64,000 nucleotides of DNA from Oryzias latipes (lineage: Eukaryota; Chordata; Actinopteri; Beloniformes; Adrianichthyidae). The stretch covers positions 27,666,293 through 27,730,292 of the forward strand of contig NC_019868.2 in NCBI RefSeq assembly GCF_002234675.1. The letters run 5' to 3'. Each line of letters begins with the position of its first letter. The first letter of the stretch is position 1. Position numbers and translations under genes: made by a program. The notes beneath the pieces are model-generated. The model was given only the letters and a program-made list of their open reading frames with translations, was not told the origin of the DNA and did no database searches. Below, one piece after another: positions 1 to 8,803 of the stretch.

Positions 1-131
1 CAAGGAAACCCAATAATTTATGTCTGGCGACCAAAAAAAGAAATAGATTCGCTCTCTCTATTCAAAAAAATAAAGTTCATGTATTAAGTTTATTTACCAT
101 CAACCGGCAAAGTTGAAGGAAAAAAAATTGA

Positions 132-235
132 GCTGCGGTGGTGCAGTGGTTAGCACCGTCACCTCAAAGTGATTCAAATCCCAGCTGGGACCCCTCTGTG
201 GCGTTAATATGTCTGCCTTTTCCCAGATTTAGACT
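132..235 (+). repeat. tRNA-like (SINE-type) interspersed repeat fragment
   Basis: The stretch opens with a box-A-like GTGGTGCAGTGGTTAGCAC and continues to a degenerate box-B-like GATTCAAATCCC followed by GGGACC. This is the layout of a very common fish repeat whose intact copies carry GGTTCGAATCC at the second box. Here the spacer between the boxes is shortened, so the copy is decayed. Family assignment is from memory and weak. Confidence 0.35.
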
Positions 236-240
236 CTGGC

Positions 241-3200
241 ATCACGTAACCCTGAAAGAAATAAAGCGCGTACAAATTTTTAGATAAAATTCTTCATCAC
301 ATTCATCTATCATCTGTGCTTTTCCAATCACACATATTCTTCCTGCAGCTGCATCTCAAACTGATGCAGAGATTCTGCATCTGTTTGAGGAATACTCTTC
401 ATCTTCAGCTCTTCTGACCGGACTTTGCTGCAGATTTACAGCCTCACATACAAAAGCAGCGTTTGATCGTAGAGAGCACGACCCGTTAAAGGCTCTGGTC
501 CAACACTAACGTCTCCAGGCAGACTGAGGAAGCCAGCATCTGTTTTTTCAGCATCAGACTGTGGGAGAGCAACACAATAGATGTTATTGTGTGACGTTCA
601 GGACCTCCAGGATGCAGGAAACCCCAGAAGTCTTTTTATAAACCCTGAAGTTGTTCCTGATGGTAGGAAGAGGGATGCAAGTTTCTGCATTCTAGATATT
701 CAAACTATTATTTTTTTGCTTCAATAAATAGGATTAATCCTTTAATCTACCACAACGCTCAACAGAAGTAATCTGATGCTATTAAATTCTGGAAGGGAAA
801 ACTTCTGAGTTCATGTTTCTGCAGCTGTTTCCTAAAATAAGATAAAAACAAATATAAGAATGAAAACAAGTAAACTGTCTTTATCATGGAAACAAATGGG
901 TAAAGGAAAAACTTAAGAGATTTACGTCTAAGCTCTAATCAGAACATTTGACTTAACGGTTAACAATTTGCTGAAATAAAATGACTTTTTAATGTCTTTT
1001 AAATGTTTGCACAAAAATGTGAAATTTAACAGTAAAATTGTAAATATGTTCAATATTTGAGATTTATTTTTGAAAAATAAATCTTTTGGCTGAAACTTAA
1101 ACCATGAAGCTGTTGTCTTCCCTGTTTCAGTTCATTTTTATTTAATAGATTAGTTACTGCAGCATCTATACCATGAAAAGAACAAAGGCACAGCTCCACT
1201 TTAGGTCTCCTCTGGACTTGAACATTTGAATTTAGCTGCAGGTTCGTCAGATTCCCTTCCTTTGGTGCAGAGCGTTGCTTCTGTGGTTTCCATGGCTGCC
1301 ATCAACGCTGGAGTTTCTTTCTGACTGTCAGCTGTTGCTGCCTCGACTAAAGGAGAGCAGCATCTGTCTGCAGCTGGAACGACCGCAGGAACCCGTCTGG
1401 ACTGTAGGAGCTTCCTGAATGGGTTGTCAGGCAGGTTTCCCGTGGAAATCAAGGACAAAAGAAAACATGAAACTTTAAATCTGCAGATTTATGCTCCTAT
1501 TTGTCCGGAGATTTGAGGGGATGATTTGATCTTCAAGTTACTCTAATATTCCTTTTATCCCCCCCCCCATTCCATGAACTTTTTTACTTCTGAAGTCATG
1601 AAATCTTCTCCCTTCTTCCGGTTTCCATGGCAACAAAGAAAGCCTCAGCCACTGCTCCCCTGAAGGTCCCCTGAAGCGGCTCCAAAGCAGCTCTCCAAGG
1701 AGTACCTTCCACCCAGAGAGCTGGAGTAGATCCAGGCTTTTATCTTCACTCAAACCAAACCAGCAAACCACCACAAAATAGGGGAAATTTAGCCCCAAAG
1801 CTGATTATTAGAGCAGCTCTCGGAGTTTAACTATGATGCCTCTGATGTTTGGTCGGCACAAAGGAGTCCTGCCGGGAATAAAACTGTCTGTGGATTGAAC
1901 CGGTCTGTGGATTGTTGTTTGGCAGCCGTGTGTGTTCGAAACTCTGCTAAGTGACACCGCAGGTCCAGAAAATGTTCTGTTCAGGGTAAAACCGTCTGCA
2001 GTGGTGCAGCAAAGACGTTTGTCAAATAAAATGGACAAAGTCCTGAGCAATTTTACATTTTACTTAAAAAATGGAACGGTAAAAATGCACAAAAGAATCA
2101 GCGGACATGTTTTTGCTGAACTGCAATAGCCGCACTGACATTTTTGTTGTTCAGAAATAACTAAGAGCAAAGATAAAATGGTTTAAAAACAACAAAACTT
2201 CAAGCAGAAGCTCATAAAGAGCAGAGCTGTGGTCTGAATCTCCTTCACTACAGCCATAAATGCCTGATTCCTTTTGAAATTTTGCTAATTTTGAGACTTT
2301 TTTTTTTTGGTTCTGATGAGTTGCAATGAAACTGAGTTCACTCATTTGGAGAGTTGTTAGTCTGCCTTCTTGTGTTTTTTTTTTGTTTTGTTTTGTTTTT
2401 GTGGGTTTTGTGACCGAAGACTCAAACAGGAAGTGAAAGACAAGAAGCAGCCAACCCTAAAAAGGCTGAAATGCATCACTGGTTGCATCAAGCAGACTAA
2501 ATCTGCATGCATCAAACAACATATGCACTCATACTCAGGTTTTTATGCCGCCAGAATGATATAACTACTTATTTACATCAGGCTCAATTTGACAGCAGAT
2601 GGGGGGGGGGGGTGTTCTTTTGCACAGGAAGTGCCTTCAGGCAAAATATTCCAGTCCAGCTGGCAGTAGCTCTGCAGGGTGGTTTGGGATTAAAATCCAA
2701 CCGATTTTTACTCTGCAAAGTTTTCTCATGTAATCCAGCATTTTGTGGGGAGTAAAATAAAGCAGTCTTCATGTGGTTTATTTTCTTTGGGACATGAGGA
2801 AGAACTGAGGAAATGGAGTTTATGCAGAGACGTTCAGATCCGCCTGACTGCCAGAAATGCACATTTATCTTCTGCAGAGGACATTTCTAAACCTGAATGC
2901 CTCCCAACCACTACATACTACAGAATAATCTCCTTTTGGTTTGTACAGAGGACATTTGGGGCTTTACAATGATGCCAAGTGTGAAGGGGCGGGGCTCTGG
3001 GAATTGTAGTTTTTGGTGAATTTAAAAAAATGTTTACAGAACAAAGTTTATATTGTTTTTTCTGGTAGTCGGGAGGATTTTTTTTAACTACCAGAGGCAG
3101 TTGGTGGTAGAAACTGCTCGAACACGCACGGTTTTTGTGTCTTGGGTTTTCTTTAGTAACATCTCAAACAAAAGTGCGACCTTGACTTGTGAGCTCAACC

Positions 3201-3300
3201 TCGTGCCGTATTGACTTGCAGTAATAAATATTTCACGTCTTTCAGGGTCCAGTCGGGATTTTGAGATCGTTTCACAACTCGTTCTGATGAAAATTTTGTT
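241..3300. other. Gene-free stretch
   Basis: No supported gene. The DNA is AT-rich with short homopolymers (a G run near 2599, T runs near 2300 and 2380). One 85-codon open frame on the - strand (1201-1458) with an AATAAA about 60 bp downstream is discussed under rejected items. No other repeat could be named. Confidence 0.5.
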
Positions 3301-3309
3301 TTTGGTGTT

Positions 3310-3827
3310 TTTAATCATCTACTTGTAGCATTTTTCTGATGATGGAGGACATGTATAAAGAAAATTAAGCTAAAAATGGCATTTATGAGTATTTCTTTTA
3401 TTCAGTTCGTTGTAAATCAAGAGCAGGCGACAATACGCCGTTTGAAAAAGACTTGTGACGTCGAAAATATGCTCGGCGGGGCCACAAGCTCCCTGCTCCG
3501 CTCCATTCGGATGCATCCGCCTGCTGACAAACGGATCCATGAACGTCTTTGTTTTCCTCGTCTGAGCTGGAATCTGGATCAGAACTGGACGGCTGGATAG
3601 CTACGATGTAGTTTGCCTTTTCTGTTGCACTGGTAATTTTGTTGAGGGCTGTAAGGTAGTGGAAGAGCTTATGAAAGGAGAGCTCTTAGCCACAGTGAGG
3701 ACTTTTCTATGTCCTACAAAACGAACAGCTTTTTAGATTTTGTCTAAAAACAGGCTTCATCATAGTGAAAAGACCACTGGGAAGGCTTTGAAAGTAGATC
3801 CGAAGATGATCGGAGCGGGACTTTAAA
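3310..3827 (-). mobile_element. MITE family A, copy 1 (about 500 bp)
   Basis: One of at least eight related copies in the window. Recurrent landmarks are a terminal motif reading GATCGGAGCGGGACTTTAA at its right end, an internal CATGAACGTCTTTGTTTTCC block, a block about CTCCCTGCTCCGCTCC, and a left end with TTTTTCTGATGATGGAGGAC. The intact family has short inverted termini of the type TTAAAGWCCCACTCCGAT. No coding capacity. The termini mark it as a non-autonomous DNA element, superfamily undetermined. Confidence 0.55.
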
Positions 3828-4630
3828 TTCCCATGGATCACTTTACCTCATGTGGTTTTGGGTCAGGAGCAGCATAAAGGACGCCTCTGCTTTCCGCTCA
3901 TCTCCTCCAGCTCTTCTGTGAGGATACGTAACACTAAACTCACTGCTTCCAGCTCTTGGTTGGACCACAGACGCGTCTTCAAAGCATCTCTGCTGGTTTC
4001 ACATGTGGAGGATGACCACCTCTACTCCGAGTTCCTGCTTCAGACACTATACACAGACTTGTGGAGGAATATCTTTCCCTCCTCGATGACATTCATCCAC
4101 AATCTGCAGCTGTGGGTGAGGGTTGTGAGACAGGAGACACTTGGAGCTTCACTCACTTCCTTCTATGCCTCAAAAGACCAGCACAAAGTCTATAAGGATG
4201 TCACAAAGTGGGTTTTACTAAAACATACCAAACATTGAAGAAAAAGAATAGTCTTCAACCAGCTGATGGAAAGAAACCTGATCAAGCCTGTGATGGAGGT
4301 TGGAAGGTTCAGATGTGAGGAACATGGCGACCCTGCAGAGGGGGGATTCTTCCCTGCGCAGCAGAGACCTCCTAGCAACAAACAAAGTCAGGCTGCATTC
4401 AGATCCTGCTCACGTTCTCCCCACACCAGAACGTTCTCCGACTGGAACACAAACAGGAACGCTCCGTAGGATCAGAGCTGCGTGACCCCCGACCTTTCAG
4501 CCCGTCTTCTGGCGAGTTCACGGAGCTGCTGGTGTTGGCTCAACAAAGTGGTGCAGAGTTGACCGTCAGCGCCGTCACAAGTGGCACATCAGCAGCGTTT
4601 CTGCTTCATCGCATGCAGTAAACACACAGG
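3828..4630. other. Gene-free stretch between repeats
   Basis: A 128-codon open frame at 3852-4238 on the + strand lacks recognisable domains, and no gene is supported. Parts resemble decayed LINE sequence but I could not place them. Confidence 0.35.
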
Positions 4631-4639
4631 AGCATGCAG

Positions 4640-5080
4640 CTGCATCCCAGCAGAGAGTGGACGGATACAAACGGTTCTCTACTGGCTCGACCTGAAGGGG
4701 GTGGCCTTGGTTCTTCCTGTGGGCCCAGTCCACATTCATGTGGAATTCCTCCCCTGTGGGGGCCTCCACCTGCAGGAGACCTCAAAAGGAGGCGGTACCA
4801 GGTGGTCTGGGAGGGTGAGCGCCTGGTGGCCCAACCCCGGGGTCATGGAATCGGTCTTTTGGGGGATGAAAGGTCACCTCTGGGAATGGAGGATGTAGAG
4901 GGGCTCACCCCAGTCCCTTGAAAAGGGGTTGAACTCAGCTTTCAAGGGTTGGAGTTCTCGGCGGTTGGATAAGTGGGCCGCACACCTTCTGACTGAACAG
5001 CGTTCAGAGTGCCCGGCCTTCTTGGGGTCTCTGAGGGGTTACTGGAAAGTGTCCCCTGGGCTCATTGCGATTTGAGCACA
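4640..5080 (+). mobile_element. 5' fragment of a Rex1-type LINE
   Basis: The segment GGTACCAGGTGGTCTGGGAG with the following GAGCGCCTGGTGGCCCAACC, and later GAGTGCCCGGCCTTCTTGG, match in order the endonuclease-domain part of a common fish non-LTR retrotransposon that I know as Rex1-like. The middle of that domain is missing between about 4920 and 5005, and the frame is broken. It is a dead 5' fragment, and the reverse transcriptase part is absent. The family name is from memory; the LINE character is more certain than the family. Confidence 0.5.
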
Positions 5081-5185
5081 TGGCATCAGAAGAGGTTCCA
5101 AAGAGAGTCTAAAATATTGAGCGTTTACCTGTGTTCAGTTTTATTTACTTTAGCAAAGGAAGATATGAATCATCAAAAACTCTCA

Positions 5186-5676
5186 AAGTCCCACTCTGAT
5201 CATCTTTTAATCCGTTTTCAAAGTGTTTCCAGTGGCCTTTTAATTATAATGATGCCGTTTTTAGACAAAATCCAAAAATCTGTCGTTTTATAGGACATAG
5301 TTTCTGCAGAGCGGCAGGAGTTCATTAGAAATTCAGCCCTGAGTTGTGGGCGGGACTGTTGGTGCAGAGTAAGCCTGCCCTCATCCTTCCTTTCTTTACA
5401 CTCTCTCCTGCTAGCTTACAGCCCCTCCCAAACCCAACCCAACCAACATTCTGGGTGCAACAAAAACGATTTTGAAGGTTTTGTAGCCAGACCCCAGATT
5501 GGATGAGGAAAATTTGCTTGTTGCCCGTCACAAATGGCATTTTTTTTGTCTGCTCCTGATTCACAGTGATTTAAAAAAATACTTAAACGCCTTTTTAAGC
5601 TTCATTTCTTTCATTTATCTCCTCCATCATGAGAAAAATGTCACAAGAACACACTTTTATCGTAGTGGGTCTTTAT
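5186..5676 (+). mobile_element. MITE family A, copy 2, nearly full length
   Basis: Begins CAAAGTCCCACTCTGATCAT and ends with TATCGTAGTGGGTCTTTATT, so both inverted termini are visible. Internal landmarks shared with other copies are TTGTGGGCGGGACTGTTGG and CTGCTCCTGATTCACA. Non-coding. Confidence 0.6.
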
Positions 5677-6594
5677 TGTTTACTGAGCTTCCCAGTTCAG
5701 TGGACGTTCTGGTCCCGACCCGTGATTGACCGGTTTGAGAACGTCCCAGAACTCCAGGGGGAGTGGGAGGGGTGCTGATGGAGACAAAGGGGCCTTTGCT
5801 GCTCGGCTTGCAGTGTGGTTTGGAAACCGGCGGCGACCAGAGGCTCCAGCTGGAGCCTTTTCAAAGGAGAGCAGCACAACATGTCGTCAGCGTTTGCGGC
5901 TCTCTCCGAGGCCTCCCTGGATTTTCCACACTGGAGCAGCATTCATGGAGCTCGGGAAGGTTGCTGCTCAGGGCCGTCTGTCGACTTCTGCTGTGACAGT
6001 GAGCAAACAGCAGCTCTGCAGGAGGGCGGGGCGGGCTCAGACTGAAAAACGCAGGGCGTTTAAAAGCTTCAGTGATTAGTCAAGCGGGGGCGCAGACGAG
6101 CATGGAATCGCACAAAGCAAATACTTTGCAATTCTCAGCCTTTTCCGTGAATAAAACCTTAAGAGACAAACTCTAAATCCTTTAAGCCCCCCCCAGGAAA
6201 GAAGAAAATGTCCCTCATTACTTCAGTTTACGGAGTTAGGAAATCTGAAATAAACCAGGGATTTACGAGCAGCAGGGACAAATAAAAGCTTGTTTTTCTA
6301 AAGTGGGTGTGGCTTTTTTTTTTTAACCAAGCAGAGGAAAACACCCCCTTCACTGTGTACACTATCCTCCAAAGTGTGTGTGTGTGTGTGGGGGGGGGGG
6401 GGGTTCTGACCTCTTGAGGAGTCGCCTCAGAAGCTGATGGTCGATGTTGACGAGTTCTGAAGTCATGAACGCAGCTGCAGGTTGATGAGTTTTTCTGCCA
6501 CCTGTTGGTTTGTGATCAGCTCCACCGTTTTCCCACAATCCCCAGGTCGAAGAACATCCACCACCAGTTATTTTTACGGTGTTCTTATTGTTTT
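5677..6594. other. Gene-free stretch left of the gypsy insertion, with a (GT)n-G run
   Basis: Moderately GC-rich sequence with overlapping open frames on both strands (5697-6079) but no recognisable protein. A microsatellite lies at about 6377-6404: a GT repeat that runs into a G homopolymer. No gene is supported. Confidence 0.4.
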
Positions 6595-6598
6595 CAAG
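6595..6598. repeat. Target-site duplication, left copy
   Basis: CAAG precedes the left LTR and recurs right after the right LTR at 14186-14189. A fifth base does not match (T on the left), so the duplication is 4 bp. Confidence 0.8.
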
Positions 6599-6710
6599 TG
6601 TAACGGGTTTACAGAAGTATTATATAATTACACAAAATTGTATTTTTTTATTTAATTTATTTTACATCTGGCAATTAATTAGCATGCCATCAGGGTCCTT
6701 TAGACTTGGG

Positions 6711-6716
6711 TATAAA
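6711..6716 (+). promoter_or_regulatory. TATA box of the 5' LTR
   Basis: TATAAA in the context GGGTATAAATTC, 29 bp upstream of the pyrimidine-rich CCCTTTTTGCC at 6740. The same box is in the 3' LTR at 13811-13816. Confidence 0.7.
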
Positions 6717-6767
6717 TTCATGCTCCCCCTCCCTCTCTTCCCTTTTTGCCATTCTAATCGGGAAGAG

Positions 6768-6834
6768 GTGAGCATGATGAAGATCTGTTTCTTTGTACTC
6801 AATGTTGGTGCTAATGTGAACTTTTTATTTTTAG
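6768..6834 (+). other. 67-bp intron-like segment inside the LTR
   Basis: Flanked by GGGAAGAG on the left and TTTTGGGGC on the right. It begins GTGAGC, ends TTTTTATTTTTAG, and has a branch-point-like GCTAAT with its A about 20 bases before the AG. The flanking pieces (6740-6767 and 6835-6890) recur directly joined at 6900-6983 with every base conserved and the 67-bp piece precisely absent. CAG-GTATGT at 6888-6896 is a second possible donor. The same arrangement is in the 3' LTR, with the insert at 13868-13934. Confidence 0.75.
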
Positions 6835-6899
6835 TTTTGGGGCATTATCTGACTGCAGCACGTGTTGATGCCATATTTTGTTACATGCAGGTATGTTTA

Positions 6900-6983
6900 C
6901 CCTTTTTGCCATTCTAATCGGGAAGAGTTTTGGGGCATTATCTGACTGCAGCACGTGTTGATGCCATATTTTGTTACATGCAG
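6900..6983 (+). repeat. Spliced-looking second copy of the LTR leader segment
   Basis: 84 bp identical to 6740-6767 joined to 6835-6890. Its left end coincides with the predicted transcription start of the first copy. After its CATGCAG the sequence continues AAAATAAAG, whereas the first copy continues with the donor-like GTATGT. Confidence 0.85.
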
Positions 6984-6985
6984 AA

Positions 6986-6991
6986 AATAAA
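6986..6991 (+). terminator. LTR polyadenylation signal
   Basis: AATAAA just after the spliced-looking segment. The copy in the 3' LTR (14086-14091) would end the element transcript. Confidence 0.6.
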
Positions 6992-7086
6992 GAAAACTGC
7001 TCCAAGAAAGTTCCTCCGGTGTCTCGTGGCTTCATGGTGCACAAAAATCACACAACGCAGAGCAGAGACCAGAAAAACGGTTACAT

Positions 7087-7098
7087 TGGTGCCGTGAC
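7087..7098 (+). other. Primer-binding site, tRNA-His type
   Basis: TGGTGCCGTGAC begins one base after the left LTR. It is complementary to the 3' end of vertebrate tRNA-His including CCA (my recollection of that tRNA ends GTCACGGCACCA). The match is 12 bases, then diverges. Confidence 0.7.
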
Positions 7099-7522
7099 CC
7101 GTTCTTCGGATTCGTCAGGCGGGCGCGAAGGTTTTTCCTCGCCCAACACGCCTGATCTGGGGGATCGCTGCGCAGCACACTGCGGAGGAATCGAAGCGGA
7201 GTTCGTCATCGAACTTGGGCCGCGTGCACGTGGCGCCGAGCACGCGCGTCGCTGCAGCGGAGGGCTTCAGCAGTGATTGACAAGAGTATCCGGTGGAGCT
7301 GATTTCCACCTGCGTGGACGGTTGACGTCAGTAAATTAGGTGTGTGAGAAAGGTTTCATGCAACAGGTGATGTGACATTTTGAGTTTCAATTCCTTGAGT
7401 ATTTTTTTCTGAAAAAAAAAAAAATAAAAAAAAAATAGGGGATTTAGAGAGTGTTAGATGATAATGTTATTTTAGTTTCGCCACAAGCTGCATTGTTTTT
7501 TTTCCCAATCTTTCTTCAAACT
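7099..7522 (+). other. Gypsy 5' untranslated leader
   Basis: GC-rich stretch after the primer site followed by an A-rich run (about 7412-7438). No conserved frame. The gag ATG at 7523 ends it. Confidence 0.6.
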
Positions 7523-8803
7523 ATGGATAAGGACAGATCTATTGGATCTTTTGCTCTCTCTCCTGCACATGGTAGAGGCAGAGGTACAGCCATGTTTCCT
7601 CCAAATGCATCGACACCTAAACCACAGTTTGAAAAATCGTCCCGAGTCGCTGATGCTGATGTTTCTTCACAATGTGATGCGACTGCAAACTCGAAGGATG
7701 GTGTCACTGATAAACTATTAGCCGAGATAGCCTCTCAGGTGGGCATTTCTATTGGTGAGAGCATTGCATCATGTATCGAGCGACGATTTGGTGGTGCTGT
7801 TACAGGTGTGTCTGGGTCAGCCATCAATGACTCCTCTATGTTAAATGTCATTTTACGACAGGATGTCAAGGAACCAGTGAATTTTAGAGGAGATGGTACC
7901 GACACATGTTCTGTTACCGAGTGGGAAGTTTTGATGCTGTCCTATGTGAAAAAAAGGGGCATCCCTGTGCCTGAACAAGCTGAAGAAGTTTTATCAAAAT
8001 TAGCTGGGAGGGCGCGTGAGGTCGTTAAAGTGGGCATACGTAGCAAGCCAGTGTTAACGTTGACTGAAGGCCCAGAGCCGATTTTTGAGTTATTGAAACA
8101 GCATTTCAGTGACACAGGGAACTCTAATCTGCCCTTAGCTGATTTTTATGCGACAAGACCCCACTCTGGTGAACACCCGTTTGACTATTGGCTGCGACTA
8201 AACAGGGCTTTGGAGTTGACTGAAGACACCTTAAAAAGACAGAATGTGACTTTTGACTGTTTGTCACGTGACTTGGTCACAATGTTTATTCAGAACTGTC
8301 CAGACCCTGAACTGTCATTGATATTGAGGTGTAAGCCCATGACTCATTGGACCGTTGCAGACATTCATGAAAGGTTGGTTGAACATTGTAAGGTCCACAA
8401 ACGCAAGTCCATGCAACATGGTGACAGTGTTTGGTTGTTGCGACAGCAGGGCGTATCTCCTACGCAGCATAGTGTACCCCCTGTCTTCGCGGGAGCTGCA
8501 GCTGCGGCGCCTCCTGTCGAACAGCCAATTGAGAGCTCTCAGGATCGCCTGGACAAGGTCATTTCCATGCTTGAACGTGTTCTTGCGCAACAACAGCCTA
8601 GGTCGCATAGTACGAGCGCTGTGCCCACACGGAAACCTGGAGCTAAAGCCACCGTGCCCTGTGCTGTCTGTGGAGATTCGAAGCACAATACTGTCTACCA
8701 CTGCAGGTCTGACCGTCTGTGCTTTCGTTGTTTTGCACCCGATCACACGAAGGCAGAGTGTTCCAGTCCAGTGAAACAAAATGTACGGCAGCAGGAAAAC
8801 TAG
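7523..8803 (+). CDS. gag: Gypsy gag polyprotein
   Basis: Structural capsid and nucleocapsid polyprotein, which packages the element RNA into cytoplasmic particles. The ATG at 7523 has A at -3 and G at +4, a strong start context; the frame is open a little further upstream but without another ATG. The product is 426 residues. The central part (roughly residues 90-310) is the conserved Ty3/gypsy capsid-like helical region, including a run about DFYATRPHSGEHPFDYWLRL. The C-terminal part has one zinc knuckle of the form CX2CX4HX4C at residues 400-413, expected to bind RNA. The frame stops at 8801-8803 and overlaps pol, which lies in the -1 frame. There are no stops or frameshifts. Assignment as gag rests on position, the knuckle and the following pol. 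Confidence 0.9.
   Translation: MDKDRSIGSFALSPAHGRGRGTAMFPPNASTPKPQFEKSSRVADADVSSQCDATANSKDGVTDKLLAEIASQVGISIGESIASCIERRFGGAVTGVSGSAINDSSMLNVILRQDVKEPVNFRGDGTDTCSVTEWEVLMLSYVKKRGIPVPEQAEEVLSKLAGRAREVVKVGIRSKPVLTLTEGPEPIFELLKQHFSDTGNSNLPLADFYATRPHSGEHPFDYWLRLNRALELTEDTLKRQNVTFDCLSRDLVTMFIQNCPDPELSLILRCKPMTHWTVADIHERLVEHCKVHKRKSMQHGDSVWLLRQQGVSPTQHSVPPVFAGAAAAAPPVEQPIESSQDRLDKVISMLERVLAQQQPRSHSTSAVPTRKPGAKATVPCAVCGDSKHNTVYHCRSDRLCFRCFAPDHTKAECSSPVKQNVRQQEN

Larger units (their letters stand above)
6599..7085 (+). repeat. 5' LTR of the gypsy element
   Basis: 487 bp, TG...CA ends. A TATA box (TATAAA) lies at 6711-6716 and a pyrimidine-rich CCCTTTTTGCC at 6740, the expected start of transcription about 29 bp downstream. 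A poly(A) signal AATAAA lies at 6986-6991. The R-like part contains a segment present twice, first with and then without a 67-bp GT-AG insert (see the intron entry). Identical to the 3' LTR. Confidence 0.93.

Noticed and set aside
1201-1458. 85-codon open frame on the - strand with AATAAA about 60 bp downstream, possibly a last exon
   Set aside because: It has no ATG at its start, no recognisable domain, and no partner exons found upstream. A poly(A)-like hexamer is common in AT-rich DNA.
6579-7044. Open frames within the LTRs (also at 13646-14144)
   Set aside because: They arise from the repeated LTR sequence itself and cross its promoter and poly(A) signal. Not genes.
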